Shown in pieces: positions 51,112 through 60,374 of a stretch of DNA of 64,000 bases. The stretch is from NCBI RefSeq assembly GCF_001666755.1, contig NZ_LZJC01000162.1, forward strand, positions 62,001 through 126,000, given 5' to 3'. Origin of the DNA: Mycobacterium sp. E1214 (GTDB taxonomy: Bacteria; Actinomycetota; Actinomycetes; Mycobacteriales; Mycobacteriaceae). Under the pieces are notes generated by a model. The model worked only from the letters and a program-made list of their open reading frames with translations. It had not been told where the DNA came from and ran no database searches. Numbering within the stretch: position 1 is the stretch's first letter; each line of letters begins with the position of its first letter. The translations under genes were made by a program, and so were the position numbers.

Positions 51112-51975
51112 CTAGGAGGACATCCAGGCCAGCTCGCCGGGCAGTTGCGCCCGCCAATACGCCATGTCGTGCCCGCCGATCGAGAAGCTGCCCGCGGGCG
51201 GGGTCTTCAGTTGGTTCACGAATTGCCTTGTGGCGAAATAGAATCGGTCGAAGGTGCCGCAGTCCACGCGCAGCGGGATCTGCGACAGCGCCGGCACGCC
51301 CGTGACGGTGTTCTGCACCCAGTCGTCGTAGCTGTCGAACGCCTTGGGGGCGCTTTCGGTGAAGGTGTTGTACAGCGCCGGGCTGATCGCGCAGATCCCC
51401 GCGGTGCGCGCCGGGCCGAGCTTGGCGCCCAGGTGCAGCGCGCCGTAACCGCCCATCGACCAGCCCAGGAAACCGACCCGGGACGTGTCGAAGCCCATGG
51501 TCGTCAGCATCGGCAGCAGCTCCTCGAGCACCATCGCGCCGGAATCGGTGCCGTCGGCCCGCTTGTGCCAGTACGAATCGCTGCCGCCGTCGACGCCCAC
51601 GACCGCGAACGGCGGCCTGCCCTGCTTGACCAGCTGGGCCAACCCCTGTTCGACCCCGCAGTCGAGCATCATGCTGGCGTCACCGTCCTTGCCGTGCAGC
51701 GCGATCACCGGCCGCAGCATCCCGGTCTGCCCCGGCGGCATGGCGATGATCCAGTTGGTCTTGACCCCGCCGCGGGCGGCGGAGACGAACGACCCGGTCA
51801 GCTTGGTCGGCAGGCTGGCGCTGCTCGCCGCCGACGGCTCGAACGGCGCGGGGGACAGCGGCGCGGCGAGCGGTCGCGGCGGATCGATCACCCCGCCCAA
51901 CGCCCACATGCCGGCGGCCCCCACGCCCGCACCGGCGCCCATCCGCAGCAGGGCGCGACGGGTCAGGTTAGGCAT
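51112..51975 (-). CDS. Tat-exported alpha/beta hydrolase (Rv0519c-like esterase)
   Basis: 287 residues from ATG 51975; ATG 51984 would add three. A twin-arginine signal (LTRRALLRMGAGAGVGAAGMWALGG) precedes an esterase-D/antigen-85-like fold with nucleophile GWSMGGYGALH and late His in GGHDMAYWR. It would act on acyl esters outside the membrane. It is 8 bases upstream of the OafA-type gene, and so probably the first gene of that transcript. Confidence 0.87.
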   Translation of the reverse strand: MPNLTRRALLRMGAGAGVGAAGMWALGGVIDPPRPLAAPLSPAPFEPSAASSASLPTKLTGSFVSAARGGVKTNWIIAMPPGQTGMLRPVIALHGKDGDASMMLDCGVEQGLAQLVKQGRPPFAVVGVDGGSDSYWHKRADGTDSGAMVLEELLPMLTTMGFDTSRVGFLGWSMGGYGALHLGAKLGPARTAGICAISPALYNTFTESAPKAFDSYDDWVQNTVTGVPALSQIPLRVDCGTFDRFYFATRQFVNQLKTPPAGSFSIGGHDMAYWRAQLPGELAWMSS

Positions 51976-52386
51976 GATCGCCATGATGCCGTCCGAACCG
52001 CGCATCGCCGCCCGAGCCACGCCGAATTGGAAGCATCGCGTGATCTGGCGTGATCTGCCGGTCACGGGGAGGTGATCTGCCGCCACCGCGCCGCCGCTCA
52101 CCCGGCGCGCCGCGGCGTCGCGTGCTAGCGCCTCCGCCACGCTCGGCGCGGGCCGTCGGCCCGGCGCGACGCCTGCGATATCCCCTGCTGAGGCGGCGGA
52201 AGGCGGGAACGGGCGGCGCCGGCGCCGGATGGCCATCCGCGGTTGTGAGGGCCGCCTCCCGCCGGGCTGCCCGGCTGCCGGCGGGATGCAATCTGGGCGG
52301 TTTCAACCCTCGCGGCCGAGCGCCGAAGCCACAAGGATGGAGGCTTCTTGTGCATAGTGTCGGCCGCGGATCGAAAGAGGGCGTGG
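51976..52386. other. 411-base divergent intergenic region before ssuD
   Basis: No gene supported: frames open here are shadows. It holds a 9-base perfect hairpin (52257-52265 with 52278-52286, 12-base loop) and a pair of overlapping inverted repeats closer to ssuD (52325-52352, listed separately). I tested by eye for SAM, SAH and cobalamin riboswitch cores and found none. Promoters of both neighbours must lie here. Confidence 0.55.
52325..52352 (+). promoter_or_regulatory. Two overlapping, mutually exclusive inverted repeats in the ssuD leader
   Basis: GAAGCC (52325-52330) pairs with GGCTTC (52342-52347), and CACAAG (52330-52335) pairs with CTTGTG (52347-52352). Each would have an 11-base loop, and they share one base on each side, so only one can form fully. 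They end 34 bases before the ssuD ATG. A switch in the leader or a compound protein site is possible. Confidence 0.4.
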
Positions 52387-53532
52387 ATGAGTCTGGCTTT
52401 CCATTGGTTTCTGCCCACCTACGGGGACTCGCGGAATCTCGTCGCGGGCGGGCACGGGACGCCAATGTCGGGCAACCGTCCGGCCACCCTGCGCTACCTG
52501 CGGCAGATCTGCGCGGCCGCCGAGGACAACGGTTTCGAGGCGGTGCTGACGCCGACGGGCCTGTGGTGTGAGGACGCCTGGCTGACGACGGCGATGCTGG
52601 TCGAGGCCACCGAGACCCTGAAGTTCCTGGTCGCGTTCCGCCCGGGGCTGCTCAGCCCGACGCTGGCCGCGCAGATGGCGGGCACCTTCCAGCGGCACTC
52701 GCAGGGCCGGCTGCTGCTCAACGTGGTCACCGGCGGTGAACCGCACGAGCAACGCGCCTACGGCGACCGCCTGGACAAGGAGGCCCGCTACGCCCGCACC
52801 GCGGAGTTCCTGGACGTGGTGCGGCAGCTGTGGACCTCGCCCAGGCCGGTGACCTTCACCGGGGAGCACATCCAGATCGAGGGCGCTCAACTGAACAACC
52901 CGCCGGACCCGACGCCGGACATCTTCTTCGGCGGGTCTTCCGCGGCCGCCGGACCGGTCGCCGCGAAGTACTCCGACGTCTACCTGACCTGGGGCGAGCC
53001 GCTGCAGGCGGTGGCGCAGAAGCTCGACTGGATCCGCGGGCTGGCGGTGGACGCCGGGCGGATCGTCAAGTTCGGGTTGCGGATCCATGTGATCAGCCGC
53101 GACACGTCCGCCGAGGCGTGGGCCGAGGCCGACCGGTTGTTGGCCGCGATCGACCCCGCGGACATCGAGCGGGTGCAGAGCAGCCTGGCGCGCAGCGAGT
53201 CCGAGGGGCAGCGCCGCATGCTCGAGCTGCACGGCGGCAGCAGCAACAAGCTGTTGGTCGCCCCCAACCTGTGGGCCGGTGTCGGCCTGGTGCGCGGGGG
53301 AGCCGGCACCGCGCTGGTCGGCTCCCACGACGAGGTGGCCGAGCGGCTGGCCGAATACGCCCAGCTGGGCATCAGCCACTTCATCCTGTCGGGCTACCCG
53401 CACCTGGAAGAGGCCTACTGGTTCGGCGAGGGCGTGCTGCCGCTGCTCGAGCGGCGGGGCCTGTGGAAGCACCCGAACCGCCAGACCCACCCCGCCGCCG
53501 CGACGCCGTTCGCGGTCGCCTCGGCGCACTGA
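52387..53532 (+). CDS. ssuD: FMNH2-dependent alkanesulfonate monooxygenase-like (SsuD family)
   Basis: 381 residues. The luciferase-like TIM barrel begins MSLAFHWFLPTYGDSR and has LLLNVVTGGEPHEQRAYG, GGSSAAAGPVAAKYSD and LSGYPHLEEAYWFGEGVLP, typical of SsuD. It cleaves sulfonates to an aldehyde and sulfite with reduced flavin, for sulfur supply. No ssuE-like flavin reductase or ABC transporter is near; an MFS transporter follows 5 bases later. Replaces the methyltransferase genes Rv0520-Rv0521. Confidence 0.88.
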   Translation: MSLAFHWFLPTYGDSRNLVAGGHGTPMSGNRPATLRYLRQICAAAEDNGFEAVLTPTGLWCEDAWLTTAMLVEATETLKFLVAFRPGLLSPTLAAQMAGTFQRHSQGRLLLNVVTGGEPHEQRAYGDRLDKEARYARTAEFLDVVRQLWTSPRPVTFTGEHIQIEGAQLNNPPDPTPDIFFGGSSAAAGPVAAKYSDVYLTWGEPLQAVAQKLDWIRGLAVDAGRIVKFGLRIHVISRDTSAEAWAEADRLLAAIDPADIERVQSSLARSESEGQRRMLELHGGSSNKLLVAPNLWAGVGLVRGGAGTALVGSHDEVAERLAEYAQLGISHFILSGYPHLEEAYWFGEGVLPLLERRGLWKHPNRQTHPAAATPFAVASAH

Positions 53533-53537
53533 CCGCC

Positions 53538-54878
53538 GTGGCCACCACCGTGCCCGCCGCCGCGTCCGGCGCCGCAGTCGCCGCCGACGAGTCCGAGGTG
53601 CAGCGCCGGCAGCGGCTGCGCATCGTGGTCGCCGCCAGCCTGCTCGGCACGACCGTGGAGTGGTACGACTTCTTCCTCTACGCCACGGCCGCCGGGCTGG
53701 TCTTCAACAAGGTGTTCTTTCCCGACGCCAGCTCGCTGGTCGGCACCATGCTGGCGTTCGCGACCTTCGCCGTCGGGTTCGTCATGCGGCCCATCGGCGG
53801 CCTGGTGTTCGGCCACATCGGCGACCGCATCGGCCGCAAGCGCAGCCTTGCGCTGACGATGCTGATCATGGGCCTGGCCACCGCGCTGATCGGGGTGCTA
53901 CCGACCGCCGCGCAGATCGGCGCGTGGGCGCCGGTGCTGCTGTTGGCGCTGCGCATCCTGCAGGGCTTTGCCCTGGGCGGCGAGTGGGCCGGCGCGGTGC
54001 TGCTCGCGGTCGAGCACAGCCCCGCCGACCGGCGCGGCCGGTTCGGCGCCATCCCGCAGATCGGGTTGGCGCTCGGATTGGCGTTGGGCACCGGCATTTT
54101 CGCGCTGCTGCAGCTGTGGTTGGGCCCCGCCCAGTTCCTGGCCTACGGCTGGCGCATCGGATTTTTGGTCAGCCTGGTGTTGGTCGCGATCGGCATCGTG
54201 GTGCGGCTGCGGGTCGAGGAGACGCCCGCGTTCGCCGAACTGGCCAAGCTGGAGGCCGAGTCGAAGGTGCCGATCCGCGACATCGTCCGGGAACCGCGGT
54301 CGCGGCGCAACACCATCCTGGGGCTGCTGTCGCGGTGGGGTGAGGGCTCGGCGTTCAACACCTGGGGCGTCTTCGCGATCAGCTACGCCACCGGGGCGCT
54401 GGGCCTGCACCGGGTGTCGGTGTTGTTGGTGGTGACCGTCGCCGCGCTGGTGATGGCGGCGCTGCTTCCGCTGTCGGGTGCGCTGACCGACCGGTTCGGC
54501 GCCCGGCGGGTGTACCTGGCCGGCATCGCCTGCTACGGCCTGACGGCGTTTCCCGCGTTCGCCCTGTTCGGCACCAAGAACCTGCTCTGGTTCGGGCTGG
54601 CGCTGGTCATCGTGTTCGGCGTCGTGCACGCGCTGTTCTACGGCGCGCAGGGCACGCTGTATTCGGCGCTGTACCCCACGGGCACCCGCTACACCGGGCT
54701 GTCGTTCGTTTACCAGTTCTCGGGCATCTACGCCTCCGGGGTCACGCCGATGATCCTGACGGCGCTGATCGCCGCCGTCGGCGGGGCCCCGTGGCTGGCG
54801 TGCGCGTATCTGGTCGCCACGGCGGTCATCAGCGTGCTGGCGACCGCGCTGATCCGCGACCAGGACCTGCACCTGTAG
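53538..54878 (+). CDS. MFS transporter, metabolite:H+ symporter family
   Basis: 446 residues from a GTG 5 bases after ssuD. MHS-type signatures: GTTVEWYDFFLYATAAGLVF in helix 1, FGHIGDRIGRKRSL in the first loop, LQGFALGGEWAGAVLL and LTDRFGARRVYLAG. Twelve helices. Such carriers move organic acids, osmolytes or similar anions; the tie to ssuD suggests a sulfonate or related acid, which is inference. Confidence 0.87.
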   Translation: MATTVPAAASGAAVAADESEVQRRQRLRIVVAASLLGTTVEWYDFFLYATAAGLVFNKVFFPDASSLVGTMLAFATFAVGFVMRPIGGLVFGHIGDRIGRKRSLALTMLIMGLATALIGVLPTAAQIGAWAPVLLLALRILQGFALGGEWAGAVLLAVEHSPADRRGRFGAIPQIGLALGLALGTGIFALLQLWLGPAQFLAYGWRIGFLVSLVLVAIGIVVRLRVEETPAFAELAKLEAESKVPIRDIVREPRSRRNTILGLLSRWGEGSAFNTWGVFAISYATGALGLHRVSVLLVVTVAALVMAALLPLSGALTDRFGARRVYLAGIACYGLTAFPAFALFGTKNLLWFGLALVIVFGVVHALFYGAQGTLYSALYPTGTRYTGLSFVYQFSGIYASGVTPMILTALIAAVGGAPWLACAYLVATAVISVLATALIRDQDLHL

Positions 54879-54915
54879 CTGGTGCGCCGCACGCCGATGT
54901 GCTGTGGTTGAGCGC

Positions 54916-56271
54916 ATGGCCGGCGCTTCGCAACTGCGGCAGGGGCTCTCGCAGCGCCAGCTGAGCATGATCGCCCTCGGCGGCGTGATCGGCGCCGGGC
55001 TGTTCGTCGGGTCCGGCGTGGTGATCAAGGACACCGGGCCCGCGGCGTTCCTCACCTACGCGCTGTGCGGGCTGCTGATCGTCCTGGTGATGCGGATGCT
55101 GGGCGAGATGGCGGCGGCGAACCCGTCGACCGGGTCCTTCGCCGACTACGCCGCCGCCGCGCTGGGCAGGTGGGCGGGCTTCTCGGTCGCCTGGCTGTAC
55201 TGGTACTTCTGGGTGATCGTGGTGGGCTTCGAGGCCGTCGCGGGCGGCAAGGTGCTCAACTACTGGTTCCCCGCGCCGCTGTGGCTGCTGTCGCTGGGCC
55301 TGATGGTGGTGATGACCGCGACCAACCTGTTCTCGGTGTCGTCGTTCGGCGAATTCGAATTCTGGTTCGCCGGAATCAAAGTCGCGACCATCCTGCTGTT
55401 CCTCGCCGTCGGCACCGCGTACGCGTGCGGGCTTTTCCCCGGGCGCCGCGGCGGATTCGGCAACCTCACCGCGCACGGTGGCCTCTTCCCCCACGGGGTG
55501 GGCGCGGTATTCGCCGCCGTCGTGGTGGTGATCTTCTCCATGGTGGGCGCCGAGATCGTCACCGTGGCCGCCGCGGAGAGCCGCGACCCGGAGCTGGCGG
55601 TGCAAAAGGCGACGCGGTCGGTGGTGGCGCGGATCGGCGTTTTCTTCGTCGGCTCGGTGTTCCTGCTGGTGGTGATCCTGCCCTGGGACTCGGTCGATTC
55701 CGGCTCCTCGCCGTACGTGGCCGCGCTCAAACACATGGGGTTGGCCGGGGCCGACCAGTTGATGAACGCGGTGGTGCTGACGGCGGTGTTGTCGTGCCTC
55801 AACTCCGGGCTCTACACCGCGTCGCGGATGCTGTTCGTCCTCGCCGACCGCGGTGAGGCGCCGCGACGGTTGGTCACGCTGAGCGGCCGCGGCGTCCCCC
55901 ACGTGGCGATCGTGACCTCGTCGGCCGTCGGGTTCGGCTGCGTGGTCATGGCGCGGGTCGCCCCCGACACCGTCTTCCTGTTCCTGCTCAACTCCTCGGG
56001 CGCGGTCATCCTGTTCGTCTACTGGTTGATCGCGCTGTCGCAGATCATCCTGCGCCGCCGCACCCCCGAGGAGAAGCTGCGCGTCCGGATGTGGTTCTTC
56101 CCCACGCTGTCGATCCTCACGCTGGCAGGCATCAGCGCGGTGCTGGTGCAGATGGCGTTCGACCGCTCCGCGCGCAGCCAGCTGTGGTTGAGCCTGCTGT
56201 CCTGGGCGGTGGTGATCGCCGTGTACTTCCTCGCCCGGGCGCGGGGCCGTGTGGGCAGCGCCACGGCGTAG
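54916..56271 (+). CDS. gabP: Amino acid permease of the APC family (GabP-like)
   Basis: 451 residues from ATG 54916; GTG 54904 would add four. Twelve helices with the family start QLSMIALGGVIGAGLFVGSG, SMVGAEIVTVAAAES and LNSGLYTASRMLFVLADRGEAP. It matches Rv0522, named for GABA permease; the exact amino acid cannot be told. No regulator lies beside it. It converges on the carboxylic acid reductase gene 21 bases away. Confidence 0.88.
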   Translation: MAGASQLRQGLSQRQLSMIALGGVIGAGLFVGSGVVIKDTGPAAFLTYALCGLLIVLVMRMLGEMAAANPSTGSFADYAAAALGRWAGFSVAWLYWYFWVIVVGFEAVAGGKVLNYWFPAPLWLLSLGLMVVMTATNLFSVSSFGEFEFWFAGIKVATILLFLAVGTAYACGLFPGRRGGFGNLTAHGGLFPHGVGAVFAAVVVVIFSMVGAEIVTVAAAESRDPELAVQKATRSVVARIGVFFVGSVFLLVVILPWDSVDSGSSPYVAALKHMGLAGADQLMNAVVLTAVLSCLNSGLYTASRMLFVLADRGEAPRRLVTLSGRGVPHVAIVTSSAVGFGCVVMARVAPDTVFLFLLNSSGAVILFVYWLIALSQIILRRRTPEEKLRVRMWFFPTLSILTLAGISAVLVQMAFDRSARSQLWLSLLSWAVVIAVYFLARARGRVGSATA

Positions 56272-56292
56272 CCCGGGCGCGGCCGAAAAGCG

Positions 56293-59200
56293 TTATCCCG
56301 CTTGGGCGTTGGCGGGCGATTGCAGCAGGCCAAGCCGCTGCAGGTCGGTGACGTATTTGTCGATCAACGCCTCGGTGATATGCGGCACGTCGGCGGCGGC
56401 GCCGACGCCCGCGGATTGCACTGCGGCGCGGAACTTTTCGGCGGGCATCTGGGTGCCCTGGGTGGGTTGGCCGGGCGTGGCGTAGGCGCTCATCAGCGGC
56501 AGCAGCGAGGACTTGCGCTGGTCTTCCGGCAACGCCTGCATGGCCTCGGTGAAGCGGCGCAGCCACTCGCCGTAATCGTCGACCCGCTCGATCGGGTGGC
56601 CGGCCGCCGCCAACCAGTCGACGAAGGTGTCCAGCGAGACGCCGTCGTCGTGGGTGTTGAGCACGTTGTAGGTGCGGTAGCCGTCGCGGGCGCGCTCGCC
56701 CAGGGTGGCGATCGCCTCGGCGGTGAAATCGGCGGGCAGCCCGTCGTAGTGCGCCCGCTGCGGGCGGCCCGCCTCGTCGAGCCGGTAGAAGGACCGCGGC
56801 GCCAGCCGGGTGGCCAGCACGCTCAGGATCAGCCGGGTGAACATGTCGGGCACGTTGAGCTGGCCCGCGAAGTCGCTGTGCGCCAGGATCATGTCGGACC
56901 GGAACACCGCCACCGGCACGCCGCACAGGTCGTAGGCCTCCCGCAGCAGCACCTCGCCGGCCCACTTACTGGTGGCGTAGCCGCTCGCGTAGGCCTCGCC
57001 CAGCGAGCGCGACGGGCTGGCCGCGCGCACGTCGACGTCCTCACCCATGAAGCTGCCGTCGGGCAGCGCCGTCACCGCGACGGTGGAGATGTAGTTGATC
57101 GGCTTGAGCCGACGGGTGAGGGCCAGCTTGATGATTTCGGCCGTCCCCACCACGTTGGGGCCGAACAGCTGGCTATAGGGCAGCACGTGATTGACCAGCG
57201 CCGCCGAGTGCACGACGAGGTCGACCGACGCGGCGAGATCCTCGTAGGTGTGCGAGTCCAGGCCCAGATTGGGCGCCCCCACGTCGCCGACGAGGACCCG
57301 CAGGTGTCGGTCGGCGAGCCGGCGGAACCGCGCCGACAGCTCCGCGTCACCGCTGTCGATCGCGGCCTCGATGCGCTGGCGCCCGGCGGTCGGGTCGGCC
57401 CCGCGCGCCAGGCAGATCACCGTGCCGCCGGCGGGCGCCAGCCGCTCCAGCCAATCCAGGCACAGGAAGCGCCCCAGATAGCCGTTGGCGCCGGTGAGCA
57501 GCACGGTGGTGACCCCGCCGGTAGGGCGGGGCAGGGCGCGGGCCGCGGCCAGGGTGTCGGCGTCGATGAACTTGTCCAGCGTGAGATCCGAGGCGCGGGC
57601 CACGCTCGCGCCGCGACCGTGCACCGACGCGAAGGTGGGCCGCGTCGACGCCGAAAGACGTTCGCCGTCAATGTATTTCGCAACCGACGTGAGGTCCGCA
57701 GTCGGGCTGACGATGGTCTGCACCGGCACGTCGACGGTGAAGATCTCCGACAGCAGCGTCGCGAACGAGAACGCGGATAGCGAATCACCGCCCAGCTCAA
57801 CGAACTTCGCGTCCGGGCGCAGCGCGTTGTCTGCGGGCAGGCCCAGGGTGGCCGCCGCGGCACGCCGCACGGTGTCGATCGTGGGCAACGAGCCGCTCGC
57901 GGCGCGCAGCTCGTCGAGCTGATTGCCGTGGCTGGCCTCGATCTCGGCGTACAGCGCGTCCAGACGCTCACCGTAGCGGGCCTTCAGCGCCGGGCGTAGC
58001 AGCTTGCCGACCCCGGTCAACAGCCCGTTCTCGCGGGTGAATCGCTGTGGCTCCAGCAGGAAGTCGCGGGGAACCTCGTACGGGTGCAGGCGGGCGTCAC
58101 CGGCGATGCGTTGCAGCGAATCGGCGATCAGCTCGTGGGCGTCCCGGTCGCCGATGGCGTCGTCGTTCGGGACGATCACCGCGAGCAGGAACGGTTGCTC
58201 GCTGCTGCCGTAAAGGAAGATCTGCCGAATGTAGGGGCTGGTGGAGAAGGCGGCCTCGAGCTGGGACACCGCGACGAACTCGCCCTGCGACAGCTTGATG
58301 ACGTTGTTGCTGCGGTCCAGATACCTCAGCTGGTCGGGCCCCAGCTCGGCCATGATGTCGCCGGTCTTGTAGAAGCCGTCGGCATCGAAGATCTGCGCCG
58401 ACAGCTCGGGGTGCTTGAAATACCCCGGAATCACGTTGGCGGCCTTGAGATACAGCTCCCCGCGCGGGTAGGGCTGGTCGGTGGTGAAATAGCCCAGCTC
58501 GGGGACGTCGACGAGCTTGTAGTCGGTCACCGGTGGCCGCCGGATCCTGCCGCTGCGCATGATGCCGCCGCCGGTCTCCGTCGCGCCGTAGCCGTCGGCC
58601 ACCGGAACGTCGAGCAACGACTGCATGAAAGCGTGCATCTGCGACGACAGCGGCGCGCTGCCGCACATCGCCGACACCACCCGACCGCCGATAAAATCTT
58701 GCCGCAGTTCGGCTTTGACCGCTTCATCGGACTGCCGGTCGGTGTCCGCGACGCCGCGCTGGTCGAGTTCCCTGCGGTAGCGGCGGAAGAACATGTCGCA
58801 CACCCGGGGCACCAGGTTGAGCGCGGTCGGGCGGACCAGACCGATGTCGTCGAACAGGGTGGACATGTCGCTCTTGGCCGCGAAGTAGCCGATGCCTCCG
58901 GAGGCCAGGGTGGCGATCAGCCATTCCAGCCCGTAGACGTGCGACAGCGGCATGTACTGCAGGTGGATGGCCGGGATGAGCCTGCCGATGTCCACCGAGG
59001 GGCTGTGCGGGCGCTGCCAGGTCCGGGTGACCATGTCGGCGGTGTACATGGCACCCTTGGGCGTGCCGGTGCTGCCGGACGTGTAAATCAATGTCGCCAA
59101 AGGGTTTTCGCCGTCGGCCGGGACGAACGCCGGGGTGTCGGCGATGCCGCGGCCGGCCTGCAGCTCGGCGTGCAGCGCCACCACCTCGCCGCGGTGCCCG

Positions 59201-59847
59201 GCGGCCCGCAGCCGGGCGCGGGCGTAGTCGAACCGGTCGCGCTGCCCGTCGTCGTCGCTGGTGTAGTCGAAGACCACCAACCGCTCGATGGACGGCGCGT
59301 TGATGACGACGTCGACGGCGGTGGCCAGGGACTCGGTGCTGACCGCGAGGATGCGCGGCGCCGTCTCGGCGGCGATGGGGGCCAGCTGCGCCGCGGTCGA
59401 ACTGGTCTGCAGGGGCACGAACACCGCACCCAACCGGATGCACGCCAGGTACTGCACGACGTAGTCGATGCTGGTGAAGCCCAGGACCGCGATGAAATCA
59501 CCGGGACGGAAACCGCCGGGAAGCCCCGCGTGCCAGGCGCCGGCGACCGCCGCGGCGCGGGTGCCCAACTCGCGGTAGGTGATGGTCTCGAAGCCGGACA
59601 GCAGGGTGGTCGCGGCGCCGCCCGTCACCGGGTCGGGTGTCACCTCGCAGGCCCGCTGGCCGAGCGCCGGGCGCTCGGCGTACCGCTCCAGGTAGATGTC
59701 GACGACCTGCGCCAGCCGCAATCCCGGGCGGTGCGCGGCCTCGGTCACCTCCGGCAGCGGCGCCGCCGCCCGGAACTGGGGGTCGCTTGCGTACAGCCGG
59801 TCGACGCGTTCGGCCACTCGCTGTTCGATGCTTACATCGCTGCCCAC
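56293..59847 (-). CDS. car: Carboxylic acid reductase (FadD9 type)
   Basis: 1184 residues from a GTG. An adenylation domain (about 1-650; LIYTSGSTGTPKGAMY, DGYGATETGG, YKTGD), a carrier domain with phosphopantetheine Ser in ELGGDSLSAFSF (about residue 700) and a C-terminal NADPH reductase (VLLTGANGYLGRFL, GYATSKWAGE) are all intact. It reduces fatty and aromatic acids to aldehydes. It needs a phosphopantetheinyl transferase from elsewhere. This position is empty in M. tuberculosis, whose FadD9 lies elsewhere. Confidence 0.92.
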   Translation of the reverse strand: MGSDVSIEQRVAERVDRLYASDPQFRAAAPLPEVTEAAHRPGLRLAQVVDIYLERYAERPALGQRACEVTPDPVTGGAATTLLSGFETITYRELGTRAAAVAGAWHAGLPGGFRPGDFIAVLGFTSIDYVVQYLACIRLGAVFVPLQTSSTAAQLAPIAAETAPRILAVSTESLATAVDVVINAPSIERLVVFDYTSDDDGQRDRFDYARARLRAAGHRGEVVALHAELQAGRGIADTPAFVPADGENPLATLIYTSGSTGTPKGAMYTADMVTRTWQRPHSPSVDIGRLIPAIHLQYMPLSHVYGLEWLIATLASGGIGYFAAKSDMSTLFDDIGLVRPTALNLVPRVCDMFFRRYRRELDQRGVADTDRQSDEAVKAELRQDFIGGRVVSAMCGSAPLSSQMHAFMQSLLDVPVADGYGATETGGGIMRSGRIRRPPVTDYKLVDVPELGYFTTDQPYPRGELYLKAANVIPGYFKHPELSAQIFDADGFYKTGDIMAELGPDQLRYLDRSNNVIKLSQGEFVAVSQLEAAFSTSPYIRQIFLYGSSEQPFLLAVIVPNDDAIGDRDAHELIADSLQRIAGDARLHPYEVPRDFLLEPQRFTRENGLLTGVGKLLRPALKARYGERLDALYAEIEASHGNQLDELRAASGSLPTIDTVRRAAAATLGLPADNALRPDAKFVELGGDSLSAFSFATLLSEIFTVDVPVQTIVSPTADLTSVAKYIDGERLSASTRPTFASVHGRGASVARASDLTLDKFIDADTLAAARALPRPTGGVTTVLLTGANGYLGRFLCLDWLERLAPAGGTVICLARGADPTAGRQRIEAAIDSGDAELSARFRRLADRHLRVLVGDVGAPNLGLDSHTYEDLAASVDLVVHSAALVNHVLPYSQLFGPNVVGTAEIIKLALTRRLKPINYISTVAVTALPDGSFMGEDVDVRAASPSRSLGEAYASGYATSKWAGEVLLREAYDLCGVPVAVFRSDMILAHSDFAGQLNVPDMFTRLILSVLATRLAPRSFYRLDEAGRPQRAHYDGLPADFTAEAIATLGERARDGYRTYNVLNTHDDGVSLDTFVDWLAAAGHPIERVDDYGEWLRRFTEAMQALPEDQRKSSLLPLMSAYATPGQPTQGTQMPAEKFRAAVQSAGVGAAADVPHITEALIDKYVTDLQRLGLLQSPANAQAG

Positions 59848-59906
59848 AACACCGCCCACACCGCTGCCCGTCACCGCCGCCGTATACCCGCCCTGCCCGT
59901 AACCAG

Positions 59907-60302
59907 TCAGTCCGTCTTGGTGAGCACGACCGCCTGTTCGAAGGGCAGCCGCGCGAAGACCGGGCGGGCGGGCCCCGTCACGTGCGCCGCGGCCTCGGCC
60001 CGGGTCAGCACCCGCGGGTCGGTGACGCCGAAGGTCTTGCCGTTGCGGCGCATCCGGCCGCCGTTCGCCGCGATCAGATTCTTCAGCCAGTCGCGGTCCG
60101 GGCCGTAGGTGAGCATGATCGCCACCGCGGGTCTGCCGTCGACCTCGGCGCTGAACGCGCTGACCGGCGTGCGGTAGAGGGCGCCCGAGCGCCGCCCGAC
60201 GTGTTCGACGATGCCGAACAACGGCAGTCGGCCGGCCCACAACCGCTGGATCGGGTTGGTGACGCGACGATTGAATCGGGCCAGTCCTTGTGGCATCTCC
60301 AT
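59907..60302 (-). CDS. Deazaflavin-dependent nitroreductase-family protein (Rv0523c-like)
   Basis: 131 residues from ATG 60302, the length of Rv0523c; MPQ at 60296 is also possible. The split beta-barrel of the F420/Ddn family is suggested by GRRSGALYRTPVSAF and YGPDRDWLKNLIAANGGRMRRNGKTF. A cofactor role for F420 is likely for the family but not proven here. It is upstream of the reductase gene by 59 bases and might be cotranscribed. Confidence 0.85.
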   Translation of the reverse strand: MEMPQGLARFNRRVTNPIQRLWAGRLPLFGIVEHVGRRSGALYRTPVSAFSAEVDGRPAVAIMLTYGPDRDWLKNLIAANGGRMRRNGKTFGVTDPRVLTRAEAAAHVTGPARPVFARLPFEQAVVLTKTD

Positions 60303-60374
60303 ACCGACATCCAACGCGCCTCCCGGGGCGCCGACAACCCAACGTTTAGCGACCAACGGGACTACTGTCCTTCC

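Noticed and set aside
52325..52352. H-type pseudoknot reading of the overlapping repeats
   Set aside because: The two stems would be joined with no linker bases on either side, which is sterically poor. Alternative hairpins are more likely.
51976..52386. Known sulfur riboswitch upstream of ssuD
   Set aside because: No SAM-I/IV, SAH or cobalamin core was found by eye. A covariance-model search would decide it.
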